DNA from: an uncultured Lachnospiraceae bacterium
Lineage (GTDB): Bacteria; Bacillota; Clostridia; Lachnospirales; Lachnospiraceae
Length of the DNA stretch: 33,654 nucleotides
NCBI GenBank assembly: GCA_910588125.1
Contig: CAJUPI010000035.1
Location: 1-33,654 of the forward strand
Reading direction: 5' to 3'
In this document: positions 7,997 through 16,726 of the stretch, piece by piece
How positions within the stretch are numbered: the first letter of the stretch is position 1
Layout: each line of letters opens with the position of its first letter
Program-made: the position numbers and the translations under genes
Notes under the pieces: model-generated
Seen by the model: only the letters and a program-made list of their open reading frames with translations
The model's database searches: none
What the model was told of the DNA's origin: nothing

Positions 7997-8976
7997 TCCG
8001 TCAACCTCTGCTTCCGCCCCGATTTGACCCTTTTCACCACTTTTCCCTCCGGTTTCCAACGGATTCCATAGAGGATCTGCAAAAAGGCCCCCACTTCCTC
8101 CCAGGCTTCCCGGCTTTCCGGAATCAACCGCAGGGCCATCTGAAACACGTGGAACATACCGTCGTACACAGACACCCGCCGTTTGCTCTTAACCGCACGC
8201 AGCTTATCTGCCACCACCAGTGTGTCACTGAGCAACACTTCCTCACTTCCCACCTGCATCAGCACCGGCGGCATCCCCCAATATTCTCCAAACATAGGAG
8301 ATAGATAAGGATTCTTTGGATCTGCCTCGCCAATATAAACACTGTTATGCAACAGATTATCTGTGGTGTTGCCAAACTGGGGATCCCGATGAAAATTTGT
8401 TTCATGGCTTTCTCCACTGCAGGTCAGATCCGTCCAGGGCGACATCAGCACCAGCCCTGCCGGCATTTTCAGATTGTGATCCCGCAGATACATAGCCAGT
8501 GCCAATGCCAGGCCGCCGCCGGCAGAATCCCCGGCTATCACAATCTTTTCCGGGGCATATTTTTTTTCCTCCAAAAGCCACTGATATGCTGCCAGAGCAT
8601 CCATCAGCGCCGCCGGATACGGATACTCCGGCGCCACCCGGTAATCGATCGTCAGCACATCCCCGCCCATGCTCTGTTTGGAATAGCAAACTGCGAAATC
8701 CCGGTAAATATTTTTCATCGGACCGATATATCCGCCTCCATGAAGCTGCAACACCACCCGTCCTGTGTTTACCTGTAACGGACGCAGATATTCCATGGTA
8801 AAATTTTCCAGCTCGACTATCTCATAATCATAATCCGGCGGGCATATCCATGCCGGCTCCACCGGATTCTTCCGCAGTTCTCCCGTTTGTATCCGGCGCC
8901 CCATGGCTGAATCCATGGTGTTTTTTATCATATCCCGCACCAGCCTGCCCCGCAGGCTGACCTTATCCGCTCTCAT
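7993..8976 (-). CDS. Alpha/beta hydrolase of the hormone-sensitive lipase (HSL) family
   Basis: The 327-residue carboxylesterase-like enzyme has the HSL oxyanion motif HGGGYIG (residues 79-85), the nucleophile elbow GDSAGGG with Ser151, and a catalytic His276 in GMFHVF. The acid position, usually Asp in a G-x-x-D-x-L motif, reads GSEEVLL here, so Glu246 may replace it. It has no signal peptide. Substrate is unknown; the family cleaves short acyl esters. AGGAGG precedes the start. It lies 72 bases after the condensation-fold acyltransferase and overlaps rlmH. Adjacency of an acyltransferase and an esterase suggests a shared acyl-ester substrate, but this is inference. Confidence 0.9.
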   Translation of the reverse strand: MRADKVSLRGRLVRDMIKNTMDSAMGRRIQTGELRKNPVEPAWICPPDYDYEIVELENFTMEYLRPLQVNTGRVVLQLHGGGYIGPMKNIYRDFAVCYSKQSMGGDVLTIDYRVAPEYPYPAALMDALAAYQWLLEEKKYAPEKIVIAGDSAGGGLALALAMYLRDHNLKMPAGLVLMSPWTDLTCSGESHETNFHRDPQFGNTTDNLLHNSVYIGEADPKNPYLSPMFGEYWGMPPVLMQVGSEEVLLSDTLVVADKLRAVKSKRRVSVYDGMFHVFQMALRLIPESREAWEEVGAFLQILYGIRWKPEGKVVKRVKSGRKQRLTE

Positions 8977-9048
8977 AAAACCTCCTGCCAGATCGTTTCT
9001 CCTGACATGAATTCTCTTGTCATTATCCGTTCTCCTGCATCCTTGCCA

Positions 9049-10518
9049 TCACACGTTCAGCCGCCGGTGCAGCTCTTCCTTCCAGTCTTTTTCACCTGCC
9101 AGATAGCCCTTAAGCCCTCTCGCCGCTTTCCCGCCGGTCTGTCCTACCTGCCTTACCATGCGGGATGCTTTCGCCTCACCGCCTTTTTGCAAGATCAAAA
9201 CCTTGCGGATACGGGGATACATATCCCGCTTCCTGGCTGAAGACGGCTCGTTTCCTTCCAGCTGTACCCGGATTCCGTCCTCTTTCAGTTTATCAAAAAA
9301 CCGTCTTGGCAGATGATTGTCGGAAAATACGGAAGTGAAAGTAATTACAGCTTCCTTCCCATACGAGCATACCGCACACTTTATCGGCTGCCTCCGGGAT
9401 ACCCCAATCATCAGATGAAAACGCTCAATCTCCTCTTCATATTCCGGCTCCATCTGGATCACTCCCACATTCGATAACGTCATGGTATATGCCCGATCCT
9501 TTAGCCGGAATACCAAATCCAGGGCAAGACGCTTTAACACCAGCGGAATCACCCGGATATACCATTTTTTCTCCCGGGATACATTATAGGAAATGCTTTC
9601 CTCCAACCGCCCCTTATCAATCTTTCGATCCATCTGACGCGATATTTTCCCCAAAAGCGTTTCAAAGCTTACATCCGGATTCCTAAACAGATAGCCTATC
9701 ATCGTCACGGCAAAAAAATTCGCCATGGTCTCCGAATCAAAAAACGCCCGCAGATTGATCGGAAGATTCAAGACCACCGGTTCCTCCCAGGCTTCTCCGT
9801 CCAGATACTCCTGCCAGATCGACCAGATCAGGACAGTTGCCAAATACTTGGTAATACTGACTCCCAAATGATGGCACACCTTTTTCAGCTCTCTGGTATT
9901 TACATATCCGTGAAGCACCTGTCCGGTTCCCAACGGCAGATAATTTCCCTCCAGACGGTATGCCGGATGGGAACTGTAATGGCGCCGGGGCACTTCTTTG
10001 TAATGCTCCAGATAACTGTCCACTACCGAAATCTCCCGTTCCTTTGCCGACTTTTCATCCTCGTCTTTCCAGAAGCCATCCTCCCTGCCATGAATTCGCT
10101 GCAAATATCTCACGGTCAAATCCTTTAACATATTGACCGCCCCCAGGCCATCCGTCAGAGCATGAAACACCTCCAGATTGATTCTCCGCTCATAGTAAGA
10201 AACCCGGAACAAAAACTTTCGGTTTCCATGGGGGTCAATATAGCGGCAGGGATAGGTCGATTCCCGCTGCACCTGGGGAATGGATTTATTTTCTTCAAAA
10301 TAATACCAAAAAAGCCCCTGCCGCAGCCTCACCCGGAAATTGCGAATATGTGGCAGGATATCTTCCAAAGCCTGCTGTAACACCTCTGGCTTTATCTGCT
10401 CTTTTAATGTCACCGAAATCCGAAACACCTGACTCATATTTTCATTGGCGATTACCGGAAATATATTTGCCGTATTATCCAGACGACGCCACCGTCCTTC
10501 CAGCTTCCTTTTTTTCAT
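9049..10518 (-). CDS. Condensation-fold acyltransferase, alcohol acetyltransferase-like
   Basis: The 489-residue soluble protein belongs to the CoA-dependent acyltransferase/condensation superfamily. The catalytic HxxxDG motif is present as HALTDG (His119, Asp123, Gly124). The N-terminal region (residues 10-60) has the usual Tyr/Arg-rich first half, and the later motif YTMTLSNVGVIQM with VCSYGKEAVITFTSVFSDNH fits the second half. Relatives include alcohol O-acetyltransferases and stand-alone condensation proteins that move acyl groups from CoA to hydroxyls or amines. There is no carrier protein or adenylation domain nearby, so a nonribosomal peptide role is unlikely. The start overlaps the GNAT stop by four bases. 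Acceptor and donor cannot be told from sequence. Confidence 0.75.
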   Translation of the reverse strand: MKKRKLEGRWRRLDNTANIFPVIANENMSQVFRISVTLKEQIKPEVLQQALEDILPHIRNFRVRLRQGLFWYYFEENKSIPQVQRESTYPCRYIDPHGNRKFLFRVSYYERRINLEVFHALTDGLGAVNMLKDLTVRYLQRIHGREDGFWKDEDEKSAKEREISVVDSYLEHYKEVPRRHYSSHPAYRLEGNYLPLGTGQVLHGYVNTRELKKVCHHLGVSITKYLATVLIWSIWQEYLDGEAWEEPVVLNLPINLRAFFDSETMANFFAVTMIGYLFRNPDVSFETLLGKISRQMDRKIDKGRLEESISYNVSREKKWYIRVIPLVLKRLALDLVFRLKDRAYTMTLSNVGVIQMEPEYEEEIERFHLMIGVSRRQPIKCAVCSYGKEAVITFTSVFSDNHLPRRFFDKLKEDGIRVQLEGNEPSSARKRDMYPRIRKVLILQKGGEAKASRMVRQVGQTGGKAARGLKGYLAGEKDWKEELHRRLNV

Positions 10519-11051
10519 ATCTGTTCCTTCTCCTGTTTTTTATCATAATCCGGACAGCCGTCTTCCCATTCAAGAATCATGTCATACCATATAGCCCCGC
10601 CGTGAACCGATTGGGAAACCCCCAGATTCCGATAACCGAACCTCTCATAATACCCGATCAGCCTGTCCTTGCAAGTCAAAATCAGTCCCTTTTTCCCTCT
10701 TTTCTTTGTCTCTGCAATCAGATGGTTCATCAGCCGTGCCGCCAGCCCGCGCCGCCGCAGCTCAGGTATCACATCCAACCCAAAGATGCTCTGGTATGCT
10801 CCCTCCGGATTGTGAAGCCCGGCATCCTCAAACATCTCATCACGGATCACCCGGGAATCGGTAACACAGCCATTGATAAACCCGACGATCCTTCCCATCC
10901 GTTCCGCGACAAAAAAACTCTCCGGGAATGCCTCGATCCGCTGGGCAAAAGAAGCCCGGGACGCGGCCTCTGCTTCTGGGAAACAGACTGCCTCCACCCG
11001 GGCCACGGCATCCAGATCCTCCGGCACTACCTGCCTGATAGTAATATCCAT
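10515..11051 (-). CDS. GNAT family N-acetyltransferase
   Basis: The 178-residue protein has a GNAT fold. It starts MDITIRQVVPEDLDAVARVE. The acetyl-CoA binding motif A is LDVIPELRRRGLAARLMNHL (about residues 93-112), with the R-R-R-G-L-A pyrophosphate loop, and IGYYERFGYRNLG (motif B) follows. Substrate is unknown. Its stop overlaps the start of the condensation-fold acyltransferase (ATGA), so the two are translationally coupled. It lies 44 bases after the response regulator. Confidence 0.92.
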   Translation of the reverse strand: MDITIRQVVPEDLDAVARVEAVCFPEAEAASRASFAQRIEAFPESFFVAERMGRIVGFINGCVTDSRVIRDEMFEDAGLHNPEGAYQSIFGLDVIPELRRRGLAARLMNHLIAETKKRGKKGLILTCKDRLIGYYERFGYRNLGVSQSVHGGAIWYDMILEWEDGCPDYDKKQEKEQI

Positions 11052-11095
11052 GCCATTCTCCTTTTATTCTTCCACTTAATGCTAAACACTATTAA

Positions 11096-11794
11096 TCAGA
11101 TCCGGAAATAATATCCCACGCCCCATTTCGTATGCACATACCGGGGATCGCTGGGGCTCGGCTCAATCTTCTCCCGCAATCTGCGGACATGGACATCTAC
11201 GGTACGCACATCTCCGGACTCCGTCGCCTTATTGCCCCACACCAGCGACAGTAATGCCTCTCTGCTGTATACTTTATTGGGATTACATACAAAAAGCTCC
11301 AACAGATCAAACTCCTTCGCTGTCAGATTGATCTCCTTCTCGCCGATAAATACTCTTCTCCCTTCTCGATCCAGCTTCAAATCCCCCGCTGTAATCATCC
11401 GGTTTTCCTGACGGCCTCCTTTTCCGGTCTTTCTGGCGTTTCGCCGCATGATCGCCTTGATCCGCGCTTTTACCTCCAAAATATTAAAAGGCTTCGTGAT
11501 ATAATCGTCGGCTCCATATTCCAGCCCCAGAATCTTATCCATATCTCCGCCCTTTGCCGTCAGCATAATAATCGGCATCTCTGAAAACTCCCGGATCGCC
11601 TGACACACCTCAAAACCGTCAAATTTCGGAAGCATCACATCCAGCAGCACCACATCATATTCATTTTTCTTTGCCAGTTCAATCGCTTCTTCCCCGTCAT
11701 AAGCACAATCCACTTCCATGTCATCCTGCTCCAGGCTGAAACGAATCCCTTTTACAATTAATTTTTCATCATCCACAACCAGAATTTTTGCCAT
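11096..11794 (-). CDS. OmpR/PhoB-type response regulator without a linked histidine kinase
   Basis: The 232-residue protein has a receiver domain with the acidic pair Asp8/Asp9, phospho-acceptor Asp52 (LLDVMLP), Thr79 and Lys101 (ITKPF). A winged-helix DNA-binding domain follows at about residues 132-230 (KEFDLLELFVCNPNKVYSRE, then TVDVHVRRLREKIE and WGVGYYFRI). All phosphorylation residues are intact. Usually the next gene in such loci is a sensor kinase, but here it is the GNAT gene, so the partner must be elsewhere. The start has GGAGAAG ahead and lies 20 bases after the ComEA-like gene, so both probably share one transcript. Confidence 0.95.
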   Translation of the reverse strand: MAKILVVDDEKLIVKGIRFSLEQDDMEVDCAYDGEEAIELAKKNEYDVVLLDVMLPKFDGFEVCQAIREFSEMPIIMLTAKGGDMDKILGLEYGADDYITKPFNILEVKARIKAIMRRNARKTGKGGRQENRMITAGDLKLDREGRRVFIGEKEINLTAKEFDLLELFVCNPNKVYSREALLSLVWGNKATESGDVRTVDVHVRRLREKIEPSPSDPRYVHTKWGVGYYFRI

Positions 11795-11814
11795 CTTCTC
11801 CTTCTCCCCTGCTG

Positions 11815-12507
11815 TCAGACAGTGATGTCGTCTTTAATTTTTTCAAATGCCGCATTCTTGATTCCGGAAATCTCCATAATATCCTCAATGCGCTCAAATC
11901 CGCCCTGTTTTTGACGATAGCGCAGGATATCCTCCGCCTTTGCTTCTCCGATCCCGCGAAGCGTCATCAGCTCTTCCTTGGTAGCCGTATTGAGATTCAC
12001 TTTTCCGAAAGAAGGACCAGCACTTTTCGCTGTCCCCAGCTGTTTTTCGGATACAGGCCACTCTGCCGGCGGCACTTGTTCCCGATCTGGCACCTCCAGC
12101 TTCATACCATCCCAAATCGGCTCAGCCAAATTAAGATAATCCTGAGCCGCCCGCTCTGTAAAACCGCCGGCCATCGCAACTGCTTCATAAACCCGCCGGC
12201 CTTGTTCCAGCTCATATACCCCCGGCTTCTCCACCTCTCCGCATACATGGACAAAACAAGAGGCTGCCGTATCTTTCATAAATACTGCGCCATCCCCGGC
12301 CTTATGAAGCTCTGCAGGCTCATGGGTATCCGGAGCCTTTCCCGCTTCCGGGGATCCCGCCTCGCTCTCTGCCTCATTTTCCTGCTCTTCCGTCTGTAGC
12401 CCGGGCAGCCATTCCCCCCGCCCTTTTCCCCCGCAGCTATAAAGGCATCCTGCCACCAGAATCAATATTGCCAGTGATAGCCATTTGCCATATGATAATC
12501 GTTTCAT
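11815..12507 (-). CDS. ComEA-like DNA-binding lipoprotein
   Basis: The 230-residue protein has an N-terminal signal with lipobox LVAGC (Cys21). An acidic linker (residues 30-80) follows, then an SLBB domain at about 85-140 (VHVCGEVEKPGVYELEQGRR and then VYEAVAMAGGF). The C-terminus has a double helix-hairpin-helix at 168-228 (VNLNTATKEELMTLRGIGEA and later RIEDIMEISGI). ComEA binds double-stranded DNA at the cell surface for transformation. Here no comEC or comEB lies next to it, so uptake would need genes elsewhere. Bacillus ComEA is a transmembrane protein; a lipobox form would be anchored by lipid instead. Confidence 0.88.
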   Translation of the reverse strand: MKRLSYGKWLSLAILILVAGCLYSCGGKGRGEWLPGLQTEEQENEAESEAGSPEAGKAPDTHEPAELHKAGDGAVFMKDTAASCFVHVCGEVEKPGVYELEQGRRVYEAVAMAGGFTERAAQDYLNLAEPIWDGMKLEVPDREQVPPAEWPVSEKQLGTAKSAGPSFGKVNLNTATKEELMTLRGIGEAKAEDILRYRQKQGGFERIEDIMEISGIKNAAFEKIKDDITV

Positions 12508-12553
12508 GTTCTTCTCTCCTGTTCTGAGAGAATCCCAAATTCAGCCTATCATT

Positions 12554-12582
12554 ATTTTACCGAAAGACAGCAGCAAATACAA
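12554..12582 (-). promoter_or_regulatory. Candidate sigma-A promoter of the comEA-like/response-regulator unit
   Basis: On the minus strand TTGTAT (12577-12582) and TAAAAT (12554-12559) are spaced 17 bases apart. The -10 matches the consensus at five of six positions, the -35 only at three. It lies about 47 bases ahead of the gene in the 127-base gap after metH. Confidence 0.45.
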
Positions 12583-12634
12583 GCGCAATTTTCTTTTCCT
12601 GCCAATATTTTTCACTGAATAATGCGCTTCCTCC

Positions 12635-15064
12635 TCAGTGTCCAAAAACCTCCTCCGCGTAATTCACAGAAGCCATGGCATCCCGGCAATACTGGTCTGC
12701 GCCCATCGAGTCTGCATATTCCTTCGTTAATACAGCCCCTCCTACCATTATTTTTGTCCAGGACGCCTCTTTGCGGAGCAGACGGATGGTTTTTTCCATA
12801 CTGGGAACCGTCGTTGTCATCAGTGCGCTTAAGCCCACCAGCTTCACCTTTCGCTCCACAGCAATCTCTGCGATTTTCTCCGGAGGCACATCCTTTCCCA
12901 GATCCAAAACCTCATAACCATAATTCTCCAGTAAAACCTTCACAATATTTTTTCCGATATCGTGAATATCTCCCTTAACCGTCGCCAAAACAATAGTCCC
13001 CTTCTTCTCCTGTTCGCTGCCAACTGCCTGCATGCTTTCCCGAAGAATCTCAAATGCCGCCTTTGCAGCCTCTGCACTCATCAACAGCTGCGGCAAAAAA
13101 ATGATTCCTGCTTCAAACCCCTTCCCTACCCGATCCAGGGCCGGGATCATCTCGCAGTGGATCAGCTCCATAGCATCCCGGGTTTTCAAAAGCTCCTTCA
13201 CCGCTCCTGCCGCCTGCTCCTTCAACCCCCGCTCAATACTCATCCCCAACTCGGATATCGCTTTTTCCGGTTCCTTTTGCTCCGGAGCAGAATCCATGGC
13301 AGGACTTTTAGCAACTGTTTTTCTTTTAGCATCCTCGCCGGCGTATATCCGGATATAATCCTGGCAGCGATCATCCAGTGCCATCAGCGCCCGGTAGCTG
13401 TGATATACCCGCATCATGGCATCCGAATTCGGATTGATGATCGCCGCATCCAGCCCGCTCTGCAATGCCATGGCAAAAAACGCCGCATTGACATTTTCCC
13501 GTACCGGCAGACCGAAAGAAATATTCGACACACCCAGGATCGTCTTACCCTGCCACTCCTCCTTTACCCGCCGCACGGTTTCCAGAGTGGTGATGGCTCC
13601 CCGGCTGTCTGAGCTGATCGTCATACATAATGCGTCAATCAGGATATCTTGTGCCCCGATGCCATAGCCTGCTGCCGTCCGGTATATTTTCTCTGCCACC
13701 TTCATCCGCCCTTCAGCAGACTCCGGAATTCCATCTTCATCCAGCACAAGAGCCACTACCACACCGCCATATTTTTTTACCAGCGGAAATACTCCGTGCA
13801 TAGATTCTTCCTTACCGTTGACAGAGTTGATTAAAGGTTTTCCATTATACACCCGCAATGCCCGTTCCATGGCCGTCAAATCGGAAGTATCGATCTGCAA
13901 TGGCAGCTCGATTATGCTTTGCAGCTCCTTCACAACCTCTTCCATCATGGCAGGTTCATCAATCTCCGGCAGCCCAACATTCACATCCAGCACATGCGCG
14001 CCATGCTCCTGCTGCGTCACTCCCTCCCGCAAGATGTATTCCAGGTTATGCTCCCGCAACGCCTGCTTAAACTTTATTTTGCCGGTGGGATTGATTCGTT
14101 CTCCGATCACTACCGGATCCCGGCCAATCTCCACGGCCTGGGCAAACGAGGAGATCACGGTGCGCGCCTTTTTGCTGACCGGCAACGGATAAATATCCCG
14201 GCAATGCTCTGCCATCCGGCGAATATGCTCCGGCGTAGTACCACAGCATCCGCCGACAATCCGTGCCCCCATCCCGGCAATCTCAGCCATCAAAACCGCA
14301 AACTCCTCCGGGTCGATATCATATACCGTCTGGCCGTTCTCACTGCGCGGCAGGCCGGCATTGGGATTGACAATCACTGGTATGGAAGCCAGCTCTAACA
14401 CCTCTTTTAAGATGTCTTTCATTTGCAAAGGTCCCAGGCCGCAGTTCATCCCCAGGGCATCCACTCCCAGCCCCTCCAGCATGGCAATCACAGAAGCGGG
14501 ATTCCCCCCGGTCAAAAGTTTGCCCCGCTCATCAAAGGTCACGGTTACGAACACCGGCAGATCACAATTTTCCTTTGCCCCCAGAACGGCGGCCTTCGCC
14601 TCATAGCTGTCGCTCATCGTCTCGATCAGGATCACATCCGCGCCTTCTCTGGCGCCGATGGCCGCCACCTGCCCAAACAATTGCACGGCTTCCTCAAAAT
14701 CCAGATCGCCCAAGGGCTTTAGCAGCTTTCCTGTAGGCCCGATATCCAGAGCCACAAAGCCCGGCCGTTTACTCCGCCGAATCGCCTCACGCCCATTGCG
14801 CACAGCCGCCGCCACTACCTCTTCCACTGAAAATCCCAGCTGTTCGTTGTATTTCAATGCGTCTACCCCAAAGGTATTCGTGGTTACAATATCAGCTCCT
14901 GCCTCCAGATAAGCCTGATGAATCTCCACTAACACCTCCGGATGGGTGATATTCCATGTCCCGGGCAGTTCTCCTGGCTTTAACCCTCTTGCCTGCAGAA
15001 GACTTCCCATACCACCATCGCAAAACAGGATCCGCTCTGCCATTGCTTTTTTGATGTCCATCAT
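12635..15064 (-). CDS. metH: Cobalamin-dependent methionine synthase, three-domain form without the reactivation domain
   Basis: The 809-residue enzyme transfers the methyl group of 5-methyltetrahydrofolate through cobalamin to homocysteine. Residues 1-300 form the homocysteine-binding barrel with zinc ligands Cys208 (GMNCGLGP), Cys273 and Cys274 (GGCCGTTPEHI). Residues 310-580 form the folate-binding barrel (VVIGERINPTGK). Residues 600-690 are the cap, and 690-809 the B12-binding domain with GDIHDIG (His701). The C-terminal SAM-binding reactivation domain of E. coli MetH is absent; the neighbouring gene at 15107-15787 supplies it. The order metF, activation protein, metH, all on one strand with gaps of 12 and 42 bases, shows one methionine operon. 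Confidence 0.96.
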   Translation of the reverse strand: MMDIKKAMAERILFCDGGMGSLLQARGLKPGELPGTWNITHPEVLVEIHQAYLEAGADIVTTNTFGVDALKYNEQLGFSVEEVVAAAVRNGREAIRRSKRPGFVALDIGPTGKLLKPLGDLDFEEAVQLFGQVAAIGAREGADVILIETMSDSYEAKAAVLGAKENCDLPVFVTVTFDERGKLLTGGNPASVIAMLEGLGVDALGMNCGLGPLQMKDILKEVLELASIPVIVNPNAGLPRSENGQTVYDIDPEEFAVLMAEIAGMGARIVGGCCGTTPEHIRRMAEHCRDIYPLPVSKKARTVISSFAQAVEIGRDPVVIGERINPTGKIKFKQALREHNLEYILREGVTQQEHGAHVLDVNVGLPEIDEPAMMEEVVKELQSIIELPLQIDTSDLTAMERALRVYNGKPLINSVNGKEESMHGVFPLVKKYGGVVVALVLDEDGIPESAEGRMKVAEKIYRTAAGYGIGAQDILIDALCMTISSDSRGAITTLETVRRVKEEWQGKTILGVSNISFGLPVRENVNAAFFAMALQSGLDAAIINPNSDAMMRVYHSYRALMALDDRCQDYIRIYAGEDAKRKTVAKSPAMDSAPEQKEPEKAISELGMSIERGLKEQAAGAVKELLKTRDAMELIHCEMIPALDRVGKGFEAGIIFLPQLLMSAEAAKAAFEILRESMQAVGSEQEKKGTIVLATVKGDIHDIGKNIVKVLLENYGYEVLDLGKDVPPEKIAEIAVERKVKLVGLSALMTTTVPSMEKTIRLLRKEASWTKIMVGGAVLTKEYADSMGADQYCRDAMASVNYAEEVFGH

Positions 15065-15106
15065 ATCTCTCGCCCTCTCTTTTCTCTCCTGTTGCCCTGC
15101 TTTTTG

Positions 15107-15787
15107 TCACCTGCGGTATACGCAATCCTTCTTTCCGCACGCCTCACAGCCCTGCACACTGCAGAACCGCGGTTTTTGGCTCAGCCCCATCACTGCAGTC
15201 ACAGACTTTGACGGTATCATCATAAGACTGTCTGTCAACATGACGCCAATTCGCTTGCTCAATTCCAACGCAACTGCGATTTCCCGCTGGCATTCCAGCG
15301 GAAAGTCCCCGTATCCCGGACTAAACCTGGGCCTCATATACCAGCCTTTTTCCTGATATTCCTTTCGTAACAATTCATTTTGCCAGTCACAAAATGTTTC
15401 CAGCATTGCTACGGATGCTGCCTGTAAAATCACAGCCTTGCTCATCTGAAGCCGTCCGTATTTGCGCAGCAATCCATCCACCCGGCTCCCCAGGGTAGCG
15501 CCAAATATCAAAATTTTTTCACAATCCCGAAGATTCCGCTCAAGATTTTTACTGCTGGTCTGCAGACATGACATATCTAAAACATGCTCCCGGACAGTCA
15601 GCGGATATTCCCGCCAAACTGCTTTTATAACGACGGCCTGCTCCAGCTCCCGGCAGCATTCCTTAATCCGCTCCTCTACATTTGCCGGGATCTCCTGCCC
15701 GCAATGCCCCAGATACCGCAGAATCTCCCGCTCATTCCAGGGAAATTCTCCTCCAAACTTCAGCCAGTTTTCCATCACGTCCGCCAT
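15107..15787 (-). CDS. Stand-alone methionine synthase activation domain protein
   Basis: The 226-residue protein corresponds to the MetH reactivation domain, which binds SAM and re-methylates oxidised cobalamin after reductive activation. The SAM signature RFSPGYGDFPLECQ (residues 154-167) is clear. LTDSLMMIPSKSVTAVMG (185-202) follows as in MetH. The C-terminus has an added cysteine cluster (Cys209, Cys214, Cys217, Cys222), absent from E. coli MetH, that could bind metal or take part in redox; this is seen in other free-standing members. It lies 12 bases after metF and 42 before metH, the two partners it should serve. Confidence 0.93.
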   Translation of the reverse strand: MADVMENWLKFGGEFPWNEREILRYLGHCGQEIPANVEERIKECCRELEQAVVIKAVWREYPLTVREHVLDMSCLQTSSKNLERNLRDCEKILIFGATLGSRVDGLLRKYGRLQMSKAVILQAASVAMLETFCDWQNELLRKEYQEKGWYMRPRFSPGYGDFPLECQREIAVALELSKRIGVMLTDSLMMIPSKSVTAVMGLSQKPRFCSVQGCEACGKKDCVYRR

Positions 15788-15799
15788 TGCTGCAAAACC

Positions 15800-16657
15800 T
15801 CACTTTAAAATTTCCGATAAGCTTTCTTTAATCTTTGCCGCCACATCGGGTTTATTCATGGAATAGACATGGATTCCATTGACTCCGTTAGCTATCAGGT
15901 CAATGATCTGTTCTGTGGCATATGCAATCCCGGCCTGCTTCATTGCCGCCGGGTTATCCCCAAATCGATCCACAATCGCTTTAAACCGGGAAGGCAGATA
16001 AGTTCCCGACATCGCGCAAATCCGTTTGATCTGTGCAATATTTGTCACCGGCATAATTCCTGCAATCACCGGCACTATCACTCCGGCCTCCCGAATCCGA
16101 TAAAGATAATTATATAAAATATTATTGTTGAAAAACATCTGTGTAGTTACAAAATCACATCCAGCCTCTACCTTTTCTTTTAAATACTGAATATCTGCTG
16201 TCTTATTTACCGATTCCACATGGCCCTCGGGATAGCATGCCGCACCGATACAGAAATCTCCCGCCTTCCGGATCTCTGCAATCAATTGAGAGGCATATTG
16301 ATAATCCCTTTCTACTTTCCCATCCGCCGGGATATCTCCCCGAAGCGCCAGCACATTTTCAATGTTTTGCGCCCTCAGCTCTCCCAGCACGGACCAGACC
16401 TTTTCCCTCGTAGAAGATACACAGGTCAAATGCGCCAAAGGCGTTACCCCGTGAGACTGAATCGTAGAGGCAATATCTACGGTATAGCGGCTGGTTCCTC
16501 CTCCCGCCCCGTAAGTCACGCTCATAAACGCCGGCTTTAACTTTGCAATCTTAAGCGCGGCCTGTTCTACTGATTCATATTTATCCTCCGTCTTCGGAGG
16601 AAATACCTCAAAAGAGAGCGTCGGCTCCCCCTTTGCCAGAATTTCCCGGATCTTCAT
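15800..16657 (-). CDS. metF: 5,10-methylenetetrahydrofolate reductase
   Basis: The 285-residue flavoprotein reduces 5,10-methylene-THF to 5-methyl-THF, the methyl donor for metH two genes downstream. The N-terminal EPTLSFEVFPPKTEDKYES, the VTYGAGGGTSRYTVDIAS segment, ALRGDIP and the TQMFFNN motif (FAD and folate contacts) are all conserved. Length is normal for the bacterial enzyme. GGAAAGGAAAG lies ahead of the ATG. It begins the methionine operon; the leader is only 69 bases, too short for a SAM riboswitch. The regulation is unknown apart from the small palindrome at 16692. Confidence 0.96.
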   Translation of the reverse strand: MKIREILAKGEPTLSFEVFPPKTEDKYESVEQAALKIAKLKPAFMSVTYGAGGGTSRYTVDIASTIQSHGVTPLAHLTCVSSTREKVWSVLGELRAQNIENVLALRGDIPADGKVERDYQYASQLIAEIRKAGDFCIGAACYPEGHVESVNKTADIQYLKEKVEAGCDFVTTQMFFNNNILYNYLYRIREAGVIVPVIAGIMPVTNIAQIKRICAMSGTYLPSRFKAIVDRFGDNPAAMKQAGIAYATEQIIDLIANGVNGIHVYSMNKPDVAAKIKESLSEILK

Positions 16658-16691
16658 CGTTCTTTCCTTTCCATTTCTATCAGGCTCTTTT

Positions 16692-16703
16692 AGACATTTG
16701 TCT
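16692..16703. promoter_or_regulatory. 12-bp perfect palindrome ahead of metF
   Basis: AGACATTTGTCT is perfectly self-complementary and lies 34 bases upstream of the metF start. It could be a small operator for a methionine or folate regulator, but such short palindromes also occur by chance, so this is tentative. Confidence 0.25.
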
Positions 16704-16726
16704 CTTTCCCTGAAATCCTTCCCGCT

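Noticed and set aside
9049..10518. Nonribosomal peptide synthesis cluster
   Set aside because: The condensation-fold protein stands alone without adenylation or carrier domains in the window.
16658..16726. SAM or cobalamin riboswitch before the methionine operon
   Set aside because: The gap is only 69 bases and shows no multi-stem structure or conserved riboswitch sequence.
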